Below, piece by piece: positions 25,288 to 32,884 of a stretch of DNA of 64,000 nucleotides. The DNA lies in contig CAVYUG010000014.1 of NCBI GenBank assembly GCA_963771655.1, positions 1 through 64,000 of the forward strand, given 5' to 3'. The translations under genes and the position numbers were made by a program. Under the pieces are notes generated by a model. That model searched no databases. It was not told the DNA's origin and worked only from the letters and a program-made list of their open reading frames with translations. The first letter of the stretch is position 1. The number at the start of each line of letters is the position of its first letter. This DNA comes from JAWVFM01 sp963771655 (GTDB taxonomy: Bacteria > Actinomycetota > Thermoleophilia > Solirubrobacterales > 70-9).

Positions 25288-25322
25288 CGCGCATGTGCCG
25301 CATCACGCTGCTGCGCTTGAGC

Positions 25323-25907
25323 TCAGCGGCCGAAGCGCTGCGGGGGCACGCGCTCGCGGATCTCGGCCAGGAGCCGGGCCGAGAAGTCGCCAGGGGCCTC
25401 GCCCTCGGCCAGGCCGCCGCCACGTGGGCGGAAGAACTCGACCCGGGCCCTGGGCCGGTGGGGGAAGCGGACGAAGTCGGCCGTGCCCGAGGCGGCGCAC
25501 AGCACGATCTGCGCCTCCGGCACCGCCGCGGCGAGGCGGCCGATGCCGCTGCGCGCTCGCAGCTCCCTGCCCTTGGCCCGCGTCCCCTCGGGGAAGACGC
25601 CGACGCAGGCGCCTTCGCGGAGCGCGACGATGGCGCGCTCGAGGGCGCCGGCATCGCCGGCCCCGCGCTCGATCGGGATCTGGCCCATCGAGTCGAGCAG
25701 CCGGCCGAGGCCCGGCGTCTCCCAGAGCTCGGCCTTCGCGAGGGCGAAGATCTGGCGCCGCTCGCGCGCCGCGACGCCGATCGTCACCGTGTCCCACCAG
25801 CTGTCGTGGTTGCCCGCGAGGATCACGGGGCCGCTCTCGGGCATGGCCTCGACGCCCTCCACCTCGAGGCGCCCCCAGCCGCGGATCACCGGCCGCACCG
25901 CGGCCAT
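25323..25907 (-). CDS. PlsC-like 1-acyl-glycerol-3-phosphate acyltransferase
   Basis: 194 residues. Catalytic HX4D motif in AGNHDSWWDT near residue 33, glycerol-phosphate binding FPEGTRAKG near 109, and IPIERG between them. Transfers an acyl chain to lysophosphatidate or a related acceptor at the membrane. It is the last gene of the sulfate assimilation operon, 29 bases after cysC, an unusual partner. Upstream in-frame codons encode TLGYRVA, so a longer product from a rare start is possible; ATG 25907 is chosen. Confidence 0.87.
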   Translation of the reverse strand: MAAVRPVIRGWGRLEVEGVEAMPESGPVILAGNHDSWWDTVTIGVAARERRQIFALAKAELWETPGLGRLLDSMGQIPIERGAGDAGALERAIVALREGACVGVFPEGTRAKGRELRARSGIGRLAAAVPEAQIVLCAASGTADFVRFPHRPRARVEFFRPRGGGLAEGEAPGDFSARLLAEIRERVPPQRFGR

Positions 25908-25936
25908 GGCGACCCGGTACCCGAGCGTGAAGCCGG

Positions 25937-26488
25937 TCAGGCCGCCGGAAGCAGCCCGCGCCCCTCGAGGTACTCGACGATCTGCCGAGCCGACTCCTCT
26001 GGGGTCTGGTGCTCCGTCTCGAGGACGAGCTCGGGCTTCTCCGGGGGCTCGTACGGATCGGAGACGCCCGTGAACTCCTTGATCTCGCCGGAGCGGGCCT
26101 TCGCGTAGAGGCCCTTGACGTCGCGGTCCTCGCAGACTTCGACCGACGCCTTCACGTAGGTCTCGATGAAGCGGCCGTCCATCATCTGGCGCGCCTCGTC
26201 GCGGATCTCGCGGTAGGGCGATATCGCGGCGGTGATCACCGGCACGCCGTTTCGCGAGAGCAGGTTCGCGACGAAGGCGATCCGGCGGATGTTCGTGTCG
26301 CGGTCCTCCTTCGAGAAGCCGAGGCCCTTGGAGAGGTTCTCGCGCACGATGTCGCCGTCGAGAACCTCGAGCTTCGAGCCGCGGCTGCGCAGCTCCTTCA
26401 CGAGGAGGTTCGTAATCGTGGTCTTGCCGGCCCCCGAGAGCCCGGTGAACCAGAGGCAGAATCCAGTGTCCGCATCCGCGGATGACAT
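25937..26488 (-). CDS. cysC: Adenylyl-sulfate (APS) kinase
   Basis: 183 residues. Phosphorylates APS to PAPS using ATP. P-loop FTGLSGAGKTT near residues 15-25, LDGDIVRENL, FSKEDRDTNIRRIAFVA and the C-terminal GVSDPYEPPEKPELVLET are standard CysC features. ATG 26488 shares a base with the stop of sat (TGATG). With an APS reductase in the same operon PAPS is not needed for reduction, so the product may serve sulfation. Confidence 0.95.
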   Translation of the reverse strand: MSSADADTGFCLWFTGLSGAGKTTITNLLVKELRSRGSKLEVLDGDIVRENLSKGLGFSKEDRDTNIRRIAFVANLLSRNGVPVITAAISPYREIRDEARQMMDGRFIETYVKASVEVCEDRDVKGLYAKARSGEIKEFTGVSDPYEPPEKPELVLETEHQTPEESARQIVEYLEGRGLLPAA

Positions 26489-27570
26489 CACTGACCCTCC
26501 TTTCGGTACGCGTCGATCAGGATCTCTGCAACCTCGTCCCGGCTGAATTCGTGGGGAGGCTTCTCCCCTTTCTCCAGCATCTCCCGCACCTTCGTGCCCG
26601 ACAGGAACAGATGCGACTCCTGCGGGTGCGGGCAGGTCTTCGACGAGCCCATGCCCTCGCACTCGTGGCACCAGAAGGTGTGCTCGAAGAAGAGCGGCGT
26701 GATGCCCAGCTCGGCGATGTCGATGTCGTCGAAGATCCGCTGGGCGTCGTAGGTGCCGTAGTAGTCGCCGACCCCCGCGTGGTCGCGGCCGACGATGAAG
26801 TGGGTGCAGCCGTAGTTGCGGCGGATGATCGCGTGGAGCACGGCCTCCCGCGGGCCCGCGTAGTGCATCTTGCCGGGGTTCACGCCCAGCATCACGTGCT
26901 CGGGGTGGTAGTAGTTCTCCATCAGCACCTCGTAGCAGCGCATCCGCACGTCGGCTGGGATGTCGCCCGCCTTCGTCTCGCCGATGAGCGGGTGGATGAA
27001 GAGGCCATCGCAGATCTCGAGCGCCGCCTTGGTCAGGTACTCGTGGGCACGATGGATCGGGTTGCGGGTCTGGAAGGCGACGATCCGCTTCCAGCCGCGC
27101 TCGTCGAAAGCGGCCTTCGACTCCGCCGGCGTCAGGTAGCGGCGCATGAACGCCTCGTCGTGGTCCGGAAGCGCATCGGCCTCGATCTCGCCGGCGATGC
27201 AGCGCTCGCCCTCGCGGTAGATGGCGGCGACGCCGGGGTGCTCCTGGTCGGTCGTGCGGTACACGTTCTCCGCCTCGACCTCGAGCTCGCGCTCGAAGAC
27301 CTCGCTGACGTGGAGGCGCCCGAGCGCCTTGGCGTTCGGTGCCACCAGCTCCACGACGTCGCCGGGGCCGCACTCGAGGTCGGTCGCCAGCGTGATCGGG
27401 ATGGGCCAGTACTCGCCGGAGGTGAGGCGCATCGACTCGCAGGCAGAGCGCCAGTCGTCGGCGCCCATGAAGCCGCGAAGAGGCGCGAAGCCTCCATTGG
27501 CGAGCAGCTCGAAGTCCGAGGCCTGGCGCGCGGTGAGCTTCAGCGCCAGACCGGTTTCGGCGCTACCCAT
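26488..27570 (-). CDS. sat: Sulfate adenylyltransferase (ATP sulfurylase)
   Basis: 360 residues, slightly shorter than the usual 385-400. Makes APS from sulfate and ATP. Active-site FQTRNPIHRAHEYL near residue 168, VGRDHAGVGDYYG near 264, and the FWCHECEGMGSSKTCPH segment with paired Cys/His, seen in homodimeric Sat proteins. ATG 27570 overlaps the last codons of cysH by 8 bases. Third gene in the sir-cysH-sat-cysC series; no CysD/CysN is present. Confidence 0.96.
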   Translation of the reverse strand: MGSAETGLALKLTARQASDFELLANGGFAPLRGFMGADDWRSACESMRLTSGEYWPIPITLATDLECGPGDVVELVAPNAKALGRLHVSEVFERELEVEAENVYRTTDQEHPGVAAIYREGERCIAGEIEADALPDHDEAFMRRYLTPAESKAAFDERGWKRIVAFQTRNPIHRAHEYLTKAALEICDGLFIHPLIGETKAGDIPADVRMRCYEVLMENYYHPEHVMLGVNPGKMHYAGPREAVLHAIIRRNYGCTHFIVGRDHAGVGDYYGTYDAQRIFDDIDIAELGITPLFFEHTFWCHECEGMGSSKTCPHPQESHLFLSGTKVREMLEKGEKPPHEFSRDEVAEILIDAYRKEGQ

Positions 27571-28330
27571 TTATTCCGCACTCGGTCCGGTCGGTCCCGG
27601 CCCAGCGGCCGGCTCGGTCCTCCTCGCCCTCGGCGGGCCTGGAGGTGCAGGGCATGCATCCGATCGACGGATATCCCTGGTCGTGGAGGGGGTTGTAGGG
27701 CACGTGGCGATCCTTTATGTAAGTCCAGACTTGCTTGTCGTCCCAGTCCGCCAGGGGGTTCAGCTTCCATCGGTCGAAACGGATGTCCCAACCGAACCGG
27801 CGGGTGCTGGCGCGCGTCTCGGAATCGAGCCTGCGGACCCCAGAGACCCAGCAGTCGACTCCGTCGAGAGCGCGGCGCATGGTAGCGACCTTGCGCGGCG
27901 CGCAGCATTCGTCATCCTCGCGCCACTCGCCCTTGGCCCATCTGGAGACGAGCCCGGGAGGGTTCTCCTGGACATATCGGTCGAACTCGATCCCGAAGCG
28001 CTCGGCGAGCCGGTCCCGGGTCCGGTAGGTCTCCGGAAAGAGCAGCTCGGTATCGATGTACAAGAAGTGCGAGTCGGGGTCGAGACGGTGTGCCATGTCG
28101 ACGATCACCGAGCTGGTCTTCTGGAACGAGACCGCGAAGGCGATCCCGTCGCCGAAGGTCTCGATGGCCCAGGCGATCGCATCCTCGGCGCCCATCGCCT
28201 CGACCTCGGCCGAGATCCGCTCGGGATCGACGACCTTGCCGTCGATCGTGGGGACCGCCTTGTGCCCGTTGCCGTTCCCGTTCGGTTCGGCGAGATCGAG
28301 GGCGCGAACGCGCTCCGCTTGAAGCGTCAT
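27563..28330 (-). CDS. cysH: APS reductase (CysH family, 4Fe-4S type)
   Basis: 255 residues. Reduces APS to sulfite with thioredoxin or similar donor. PP-loop-like fold with AVSFQKTSSVIVDM near 70, then two cysteine pairs, DECCAPRKV and GCMPCTSRP, which ligate the 4Fe-4S cluster of the assimilatory APS-using type, and the catalytic C-terminal RTECGING. It overlaps sir by 4 bases upstream and sat by 8 downstream. The N-terminal 20 residues contain a low-complexity NGNGNG linker. Confidence 0.95.
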   Translation of the reverse strand: MTLQAERVRALDLAEPNGNGNGHKAVPTIDGKVVDPERISAEVEAMGAEDAIAWAIETFGDGIAFAVSFQKTSSVIVDMAHRLDPDSHFLYIDTELLFPETYRTRDRLAERFGIEFDRYVQENPPGLVSRWAKGEWREDDECCAPRKVATMRRALDGVDCWVSGVRRLDSETRASTRRFGWDIRFDRWKLNPLADWDDKQVWTYIKDRHVPYNPLHDQGYPSIGCMPCTSRPAEGEEDRAGRWAGTDRTECGING

Positions 28331-30204
28331 ACCGCGCACTCGCCTTCGCCGCGCTCGACCTTGTAGGGCTCGGAGCGGCTCCAGTCGACGAAGTGGTCGA
28401 GCGTGGAGAGGCTGAACTCGATCGGCATCGAAAGGTCCTTCACCTCGGCCTCGAAGTCGTCGGTGCCCACGCGGTCGACGAACGAGTTGAAGGTCTCCTC
28501 GGCCTCGCGCCCGGCCTCGTACAGCCGCAGCCAGCGCTCGACGGCCTCCGGCACCCGCTTGGCCGGGAGGCGGACCTTGAGTCGCTGGCCGTAGCGCGTG
28601 GCGCCGGAGCCGTTGCCGCCGACGTGCGCGATGTAGGCCGGGATCGTGCGCTCGCCGACCTTGATCGACGCCCCGTAGAAGCCGATGTTGCCGATGTGGT
28701 GCTGGCCGCACCCGTTCGGGCATCCGGACATCCTGATGTTGACCTGCTTCGTCAACGGGTCGGTGATCTCCATCGAGTGGAGCTGCTCGGAGATGGCGCG
28801 GTTCAGCCCCATCGAGCTCGTGATGCCGAGCTTGCACGAGTCGGTGCCCGGGCAGGAAACGACGTCGGTGACCTCGTCGGCGCCCGGCTCGCCGAGGCCA
28901 AGCTCGCCGAGACGGGTCCAGACGTCGTAGACCGACTCGTCGCGCACCCAGCGCAGCACCAGGTTCTGCTCCACGGTCGTGCGCGCGTACCCGCCCGTGT
29001 GGTCGCGCATGATCGCCGCCAGGCCGCGCAGCTGGTCGGGGGTGAGGTCGCCGCGCTCGACCTTGACGACCACGGTCGAGAAGCCCTCCTGCCTCTGCGG
29101 GCGAACGTTCGAGGCGGCGAAGCGCTCGAACTCGGTGCGCTCTCCGTTGGGGCTCGCGGGCGCCGCGGGCATCGCCGGCGCGTTTGCCTCCTCGTCGTGG
29201 TCGAGCACGAGGCGGTCGATCGTGAAGTCGCGCTCGCCGACCCAGTCGCCCTCCAGCTCCTCCTCCACCATCTCGCGGAAGGCGTCGATGCCGATCTTGT
29301 CGACCAGCACCTTGATCCGCGCGCGGGCGCGGTTGACGCGGAGCCATTCCTGGCGGTCGAAGATGCGCAGGATCGCCTCGGTCACCTTGATGTAGTCGCC
29401 GTTGTCGAGCTCGACGAACTCGTAGAGCGTGGGGGCGACGCGCGGCATGATCGAGGTGCCGCCGCCGACGACCACCTCGGCGCCGCGCACCCCGTCGCGG
29501 AGGCGCGGGATGAAGCCGAGGTCGTGGATGCCGACGATCGCGCGGTCGGCGTCGGAGGCGGTGAACGCGGTCTTGAACTTCCTTGGCATCGCCTGCGCCG
29601 TGGGGTGGCGGACGAAGTAGCGGACGTACGCCGCCCCGTAGGGAGTGATGTCGAAGGGCTCGTCGGCGCAGACCCCGGCGTAGGGGTCGCCGGTGACGTT
29701 CCGCATGGTGTTCCCGCAGCCCTCGCGCGAGGAGAGCCCGCTCTCGCCGATCTCGCGGATCAGCTTCGCCGCGTCGGGCAGCGGCACGTGGTGCATCTGG
29801 ATGTTCTGCCGCGTCGTGATGTGGCCCTTGCGGAGCGGCACGTACTTCTCGATCACGTCGGCGAACGATTCGAGCTGCTCGGGGTTGACGCCGCCGAGCG
29901 GCAGCTTCACCCGGATCATCTGCGCGTCGGGCTGGCGCTGGCCGTACACCCCCTGCTTGAGGCGGAACTTGATGAACTCGTCCTCGGGCTGCTCGCCGCG
30001 CATGAATCGCGCGGCCTCGGTGTCGAAATCGTCGAACTCACGCTCGAGGATCGGGATGAAGTGCCCCGGGACGTCTTCGTAGACCTCGGGGTTCTCGAGC
30101 GAGCCGACCTTGCCCTTGCCCTTCTGCGGCTTGGCGAGGTCCTGGTCGAGCTCGGCCGGGTCGGCGGCAGGCTTCGGCTTCGCTGGGGCGGACGTCGGCT
30201 CCAT
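28327..30204 (-). CDS. sir: Nitrite/sulfite reductase, siroheme 4Fe-4S (assimilatory sulfite reductase)
   Basis: 625 residues with two ferredoxin-like/siroheme repeats. Cluster and siroheme ligands are VVSCPGTDSCKLG and RMSGCPNGCGQHHIG near residues 440-490. Substrate-binding basic residues lie in LRKGHITTRQNIQMHHV and REGCGNTMRNVTGDPYAGV. It reduces sulfite to sulfide; operon context with cysH/sat/cysC argues for sulfite over nitrite. The last bases overlap the cysH start (ATGA). First gene of the operon; a palindrome at 30223-30238 lies just upstream. Confidence 0.94.
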   Translation of the reverse strand: MEPTSAPAKPKPAADPAELDQDLAKPQKGKGKVGSLENPEVYEDVPGHFIPILEREFDDFDTEAARFMRGEQPEDEFIKFRLKQGVYGQRQPDAQMIRVKLPLGGVNPEQLESFADVIEKYVPLRKGHITTRQNIQMHHVPLPDAAKLIREIGESGLSSREGCGNTMRNVTGDPYAGVCADEPFDITPYGAAYVRYFVRHPTAQAMPRKFKTAFTASDADRAIVGIHDLGFIPRLRDGVRGAEVVVGGGTSIMPRVAPTLYEFVELDNGDYIKVTEAILRIFDRQEWLRVNRARARIKVLVDKIGIDAFREMVEEELEGDWVGERDFTIDRLVLDHDEEANAPAMPAAPASPNGERTEFERFAASNVRPQRQEGFSTVVVKVERGDLTPDQLRGLAAIMRDHTGGYARTTVEQNLVLRWVRDESVYDVWTRLGELGLGEPGADEVTDVVSCPGTDSCKLGITSSMGLNRAISEQLHSMEITDPLTKQVNIRMSGCPNGCGQHHIGNIGFYGASIKVGERTIPAYIAHVGGNGSGATRYGQRLKVRLPAKRVPEAVERWLRLYEAGREAEETFNSFVDRVGTDDFEAEVKDLSMPIEFSLSTLDHFVDWSRSEPYKVERGEGECAV

Positions 30205-30222
30205 GCCGACGCAGTATTACAG

Positions 30223-30238
30223 AATCCTGATTGGGATT
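30223..30238. promoter_or_regulatory. Palindrome upstream of sir, candidate Rrf2 operator
   Basis: Arms AATCC and GGATT flank a 6-base centre; on the minus strand the core is CCCAATCAGG, one base different from CCCAATTAGG in the palindrome upstream of the TauE/SafE gene. It sits 19-34 bases before the sir start codon, a position suited to repression. Binding is inference. Confidence 0.42.
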
Positions 30239-30247
30239 AGGGTTTTT

Positions 30248-30272
30248 AGGGCCGGGCCTCGAGCCCGGCCCT
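30248..30272 (-). terminator. GC-rich hairpin after the dodecin gene
   Basis: Ten-base perfect stem 30248-30257 with 30263-30272 and a 5-base loop, located 15 bases past the dodecin stop in the minus direction. It also lies ahead of the sir operon, so it would isolate the two. There is no U-tract on the minus transcript. Confidence 0.6.
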
Positions 30273-30286
30273 TGCCGGCGGCCGCC

Positions 30287-30496
30287 TTAGTCGACGTCGC
30301 TTCCCTCGATGACGAACGCGACCCGTACGTGGGCGCGGTACTCGTCGAGGTTGTCGCCGCGGATCCCGGTCGACACGATGTCGACCGCCCGAATGTTTCG
30401 CAGCGACGACTGGGCCGACGCGAGCGCCTGCTTCGCGGCGTCGTCCGTCGACGTCTTCGAGCTCCCAACGAGCTCGATGATCTTCACTACAGCCAC
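30287..30496 (-). CDS. Dodecin-family flavin-binding protein
   Basis: 69 residues, the usual size. Sequence VVKIIELVGSSKTSTDDAAK, then NIRAVDIVSTGIRGDNLDEY and YRAHVRVAFVIEG matches the short beta-alpha-beta-beta dodecin fold that forms a hollow dodecamer storing flavin. GTG start at 30496 with GAGGAGAG just upstream on the minus strand. The next gene upstream on this strand ends 36 bases away, so the two may be co-transcribed. Confidence 0.92.
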   Translation of the reverse strand: MAVVKIIELVGSSKTSTDDAAKQALASAQSSLRNIRAVDIVSTGIRGDNLDEYRAHVRVAFVIEGSDVD

Positions 30497-30532
30497 GCTC
30501 TCCTCCTCGTGCAGGGGATAGGTAGTGCAGTT

Positions 30533-30766
30533 CTATCCGGTTGCGTCGCGCCACGCGCGCCCGGCGAGCCGGCGCGCCTCGACGCCCTCGCGAAGGGCGG
30601 CGGCCTGCCAGGCGCTCCGGCGAGGGGCCGGCTCGGCGACGGGCGCGGTGTCGGCGAGGAACAGCTCGAGCGCGGCGGCGATCGCCGCCGCCTCCGTCGC
30701 GGAGACATCGGGCGCCGAGATCTCGATCCGCGCGCGCGGCGGGCGCCGCTTGCCGTTGGTGGCCAT
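30533..30766 (-). CDS. Small acyl-CoA carboxylase epsilon-subunit-like protein
   Basis: 77 residues. RIEISAPDVSATEAAAIAAAL followed by a Pro/Ala-rich linker and a C-terminal RSAWQAAALREGVEARR fits the layout of actinobacterial acyl-CoA carboxylase epsilon subunits (a helix, linker, then a W-containing tail). A carboxyltransferase subunit gene lies 3 kb away on the same strand. The match is by pattern only; it could instead be an unrelated short actinobacterial protein. Start ATG 30766, divergent from the gene at 30785. Confidence 0.6.
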   Translation of the reverse strand: MATNGKRRPPRARIEISAPDVSATEAAAIAAALELFLADTAPVAEPAPRRSAWQAAALREGVEARRLAGRAWRDATG

Positions 30767-30784
30767 GCGGGCAAGATATCCGCC

Positions 30785-31735
30785 GTGTCCCCCGTGGCTG
30801 TATTCGGACGCGAGGAGGTTCTCGCCGCGGTCCCCGCCGAGGATGCCATCGACCGCACGCGCGAGGCCTTCGTGAATCACGAGCGCGGCGAATGGGTCAT
30901 GCCGGCGAAGGTCTACGTCGACGCGCCCCCGCACGGTGACTTCAGGGCGATGCCCGCGAGGGGCGAGGGGCTCGCGATCCTGAAGTGGGTCACGTCCTTC
31001 CCGCGGAACGTCGAGCGCGGCCTGCCGGCGGTCGCCGGGGCGTTGCTCGTATCGAGCGCCGAGACCGGCGAGCTGCTCGCGGTTCTCGACTGCGCGACCG
31101 TCACGTCGTTGCGGACCGGCGCGGCCGCGGCGGTCTCGGCGCGCTCGCTCGCCGCCGAGGGAGCCTCGACGGTGGGTGTCATCGGGTGCGGCGTCAACGG
31201 GGCATGGGCCGCGCGCTGCCTCGCCGCGGCCGGCTATGGGCCCGGGGTCTGCTTCGATCCGCGCGCGGAGGCGGCGGAGATGGTGGCGTCCGACCTGGGA
31301 TGGCGTACGGGGTCGGCGAGGGACGCGGCGGCGCAGGACGTGGTCGTCTCCGTGACACCCGGCCTCGAGCCGGTGATCCTCGCCTCGGGCCTTCGCGAGG
31401 GCCAGCATCTAGCTGCGCTCGGGGCCGACGCCGCCGGCAAGTCCGAGGTCGAGCTCGAGGCGCTCGAGCGCTGCCGGCTCTACTGCGACGACTGGGAGCA
31501 GGCATCGCGCGGCGGCGAGTTGAGCGCGGGGGTGGCGGCGGGACGAGTCCGCGAGGGAGAGGTGGTCGAGCTCGGGGCGGTCCTGACGGGAAGCGCGCCG
31601 GGTCGCGCCTCCGAACGCGACATCACGCTCTTCGATTCGACGGGCCTGGCGATCCAGGACCTCGGCATCGCCGTCGCGGTGGTCGAGGCCTGGCGGCGCG
31701 GCGAGGTCGGTCCGAGCGCGACGGTCGCCCTCTGA
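30785..31735 (+). CDS. Ornithine cyclodeaminase/mu-crystallin family protein
   Basis: 316 residues. N-terminal half binds substrate (VMPAKVYVDAPPHGDFRAMP), then the Rossmann segment STVGVIGCGVNGAWAARCL near residues 122-140, and DSTGLAIQDLGIAVAVVEA at the C-terminus, a family signature. Members are NAD(P)-dependent cyclodeaminases, imine reductases or amino-acid dehydrogenases; the specific reaction is unknown. GTG 30785. Followed 3 bases later by LtrA in what looks like an operon. Confidence 0.85.
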   Translation: MSPVAVFGREEVLAAVPAEDAIDRTREAFVNHERGEWVMPAKVYVDAPPHGDFRAMPARGEGLAILKWVTSFPRNVERGLPAVAGALLVSSAETGELLAVLDCATVTSLRTGAAAAVSARSLAAEGASTVGVIGCGVNGAWAARCLAAAGYGPGVCFDPRAEAAEMVASDLGWRTGSARDAAAQDVVVSVTPGLEPVILASGLREGQHLAALGADAAGKSEVELEALERCRLYCDDWEQASRGGELSAGVAAGRVREGEVVELGAVLTGSAPGRASERDITLFDSTGLAIQDLGIAVAVVEAWRRGEVGPSATVAL

Positions 31736-31738
31736 GCC

Positions 31739-32884
31739 GTGAGTGCGGCCGCAGAACAGGCCGAGGTTCGCGTCTCGACGCTCGAGCTCTTCTTCGACCT
31801 CGTCTTCGTCTTCACGATCACGCAGCTCACCGCCGTGCTCGCGAACCACCCGACCTGGACGGGCCTGCTCCACGTCGTCCTGATGCTCGTCGTGATCTGG
31901 TGGATGTACGGCGGCTACGCGTGGCTCACCAATGTCCTGGCGCCCGATCGCTTCGCCTACCAGGCCCTGCTGCTCGGTGGGATGGCGTCGTTCCTCGTGC
32001 TTTCGCTCGCGATCCCCACCGCGTTCGACGGGGGAGGCCTCGCCTTCGGGCTCGCCTACGTCGTGATCGTGCTCGTGCACGCGGGCCTCTTCACCCGCAG
32101 CAGTCGCGGCGAATCCGCCGTCGCCATCTTCAAGGTGGCGCCGCTCAACCTGGCGGCGGCGCTGCTGCTGAGCGCTGCCGGGATCATCGGCGGCACCGCG
32201 GCCGGGGTGTGCTGGGGGCTTGCCGTCGCGGTGATCCTGCTGCCGTCGCTACGCCCGCCCGACCCGCGCTTCCAGATCTCGCCCGGCCACTTCGTCGAGC
32301 GCCACGGGCTGGTGGTGATCGTCGCGCTCGGCGAGTCCGTGGTGGCGGTCGGCATCGGAGCTTCCGGGCATGAGCTGACGCTGGGAGTGGTTGCGGTCGC
32401 GATCCTCGGCCTCTGCCTCACCGCGTGCCTGTGGTGGGCCTACTTCGGCGAGGGCGAGGACGAGCGGGCGCTCGCGGCGATGCGCGACGCGCCCGATCGC
32501 GAGCGCCCGCGCCTCGCTCTCTTCGGCTTCTACCACTGGCACCTGTTGATCCTGTTGGGGATCGTCGCGATTGCATCGGCCCTCGAGCTCGCGATCGCCC
32601 ACCCGTCCGACCCCCTTTCGACGGCCCATTCGCTCGCGCTGGGCGGCGGAGCCGCGCTCTTCCTCGTGGGCGACGCCCTCTTCCGTAGGACCTTGAGGAT
32701 CGGGTCGAGCGCGTGGCGCATTGGCGCCGCCGCCCTCGCCGCGGCCACGGTCCCGCTCGGCAGCGACATGAGCGCGATCGCGGAGCTGGGCTCCCTCGTG
32801 GCGATTCTCGTCGCGTGCCTGGCGCTGGAGCGGAGCTACGGGGCGAGGCGGGACGCGACGCGCCGAAGCGTCGCCTCGACGTAG
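31739..32884 (+). CDS. Low temperature requirement protein A (LtrA) family membrane protein
   Basis: 381 residues with about ten hydrophobic helices. The N-terminal STLELFFDLVFVFTITQLTA is the family signature, followed by WWMYGGYAWLTN and ERHGLVVIVALGESVVAVG. Named after Listeria LtrA, its biochemical function is unknown. GTG start. Its last 49 bases overlap the convergent AbiEi/DUF559 gene. Confidence 0.9.
   Translation: MSAAAEQAEVRVSTLELFFDLVFVFTITQLTAVLANHPTWTGLLHVVLMLVVIWWMYGGYAWLTNVLAPDRFAYQALLLGGMASFLVLSLAIPTAFDGGGLAFGLAYVVIVLVHAGLFTRSSRGESAVAIFKVAPLNLAAALLLSAAGIIGGTAAGVCWGLAVAVILLPSLRPPDPRFQISPGHFVERHGLVVIVALGESVVAVGIGASGHELTLGVVAVAILGLCLTACLWWAYFGEGEDERALAAMRDAPDRERPRLALFGFYHWHLLILLGIVAIASALELAIAHPSDPLSTAHSLALGGGAALFLVGDALFRRTLRIGSSAWRIGAAALAAATVPLGSDMSAIAELGSLVAILVACLALERSYGARRDATRRSVAST

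Noticed and set aside
27563..29347. Single 594-codon frame extending cysH upstream
   Set aside because: The upstream half is the shifted-frame shadow of sir; cysH homology begins at 28330, where ATGA coupling with sir is seen.
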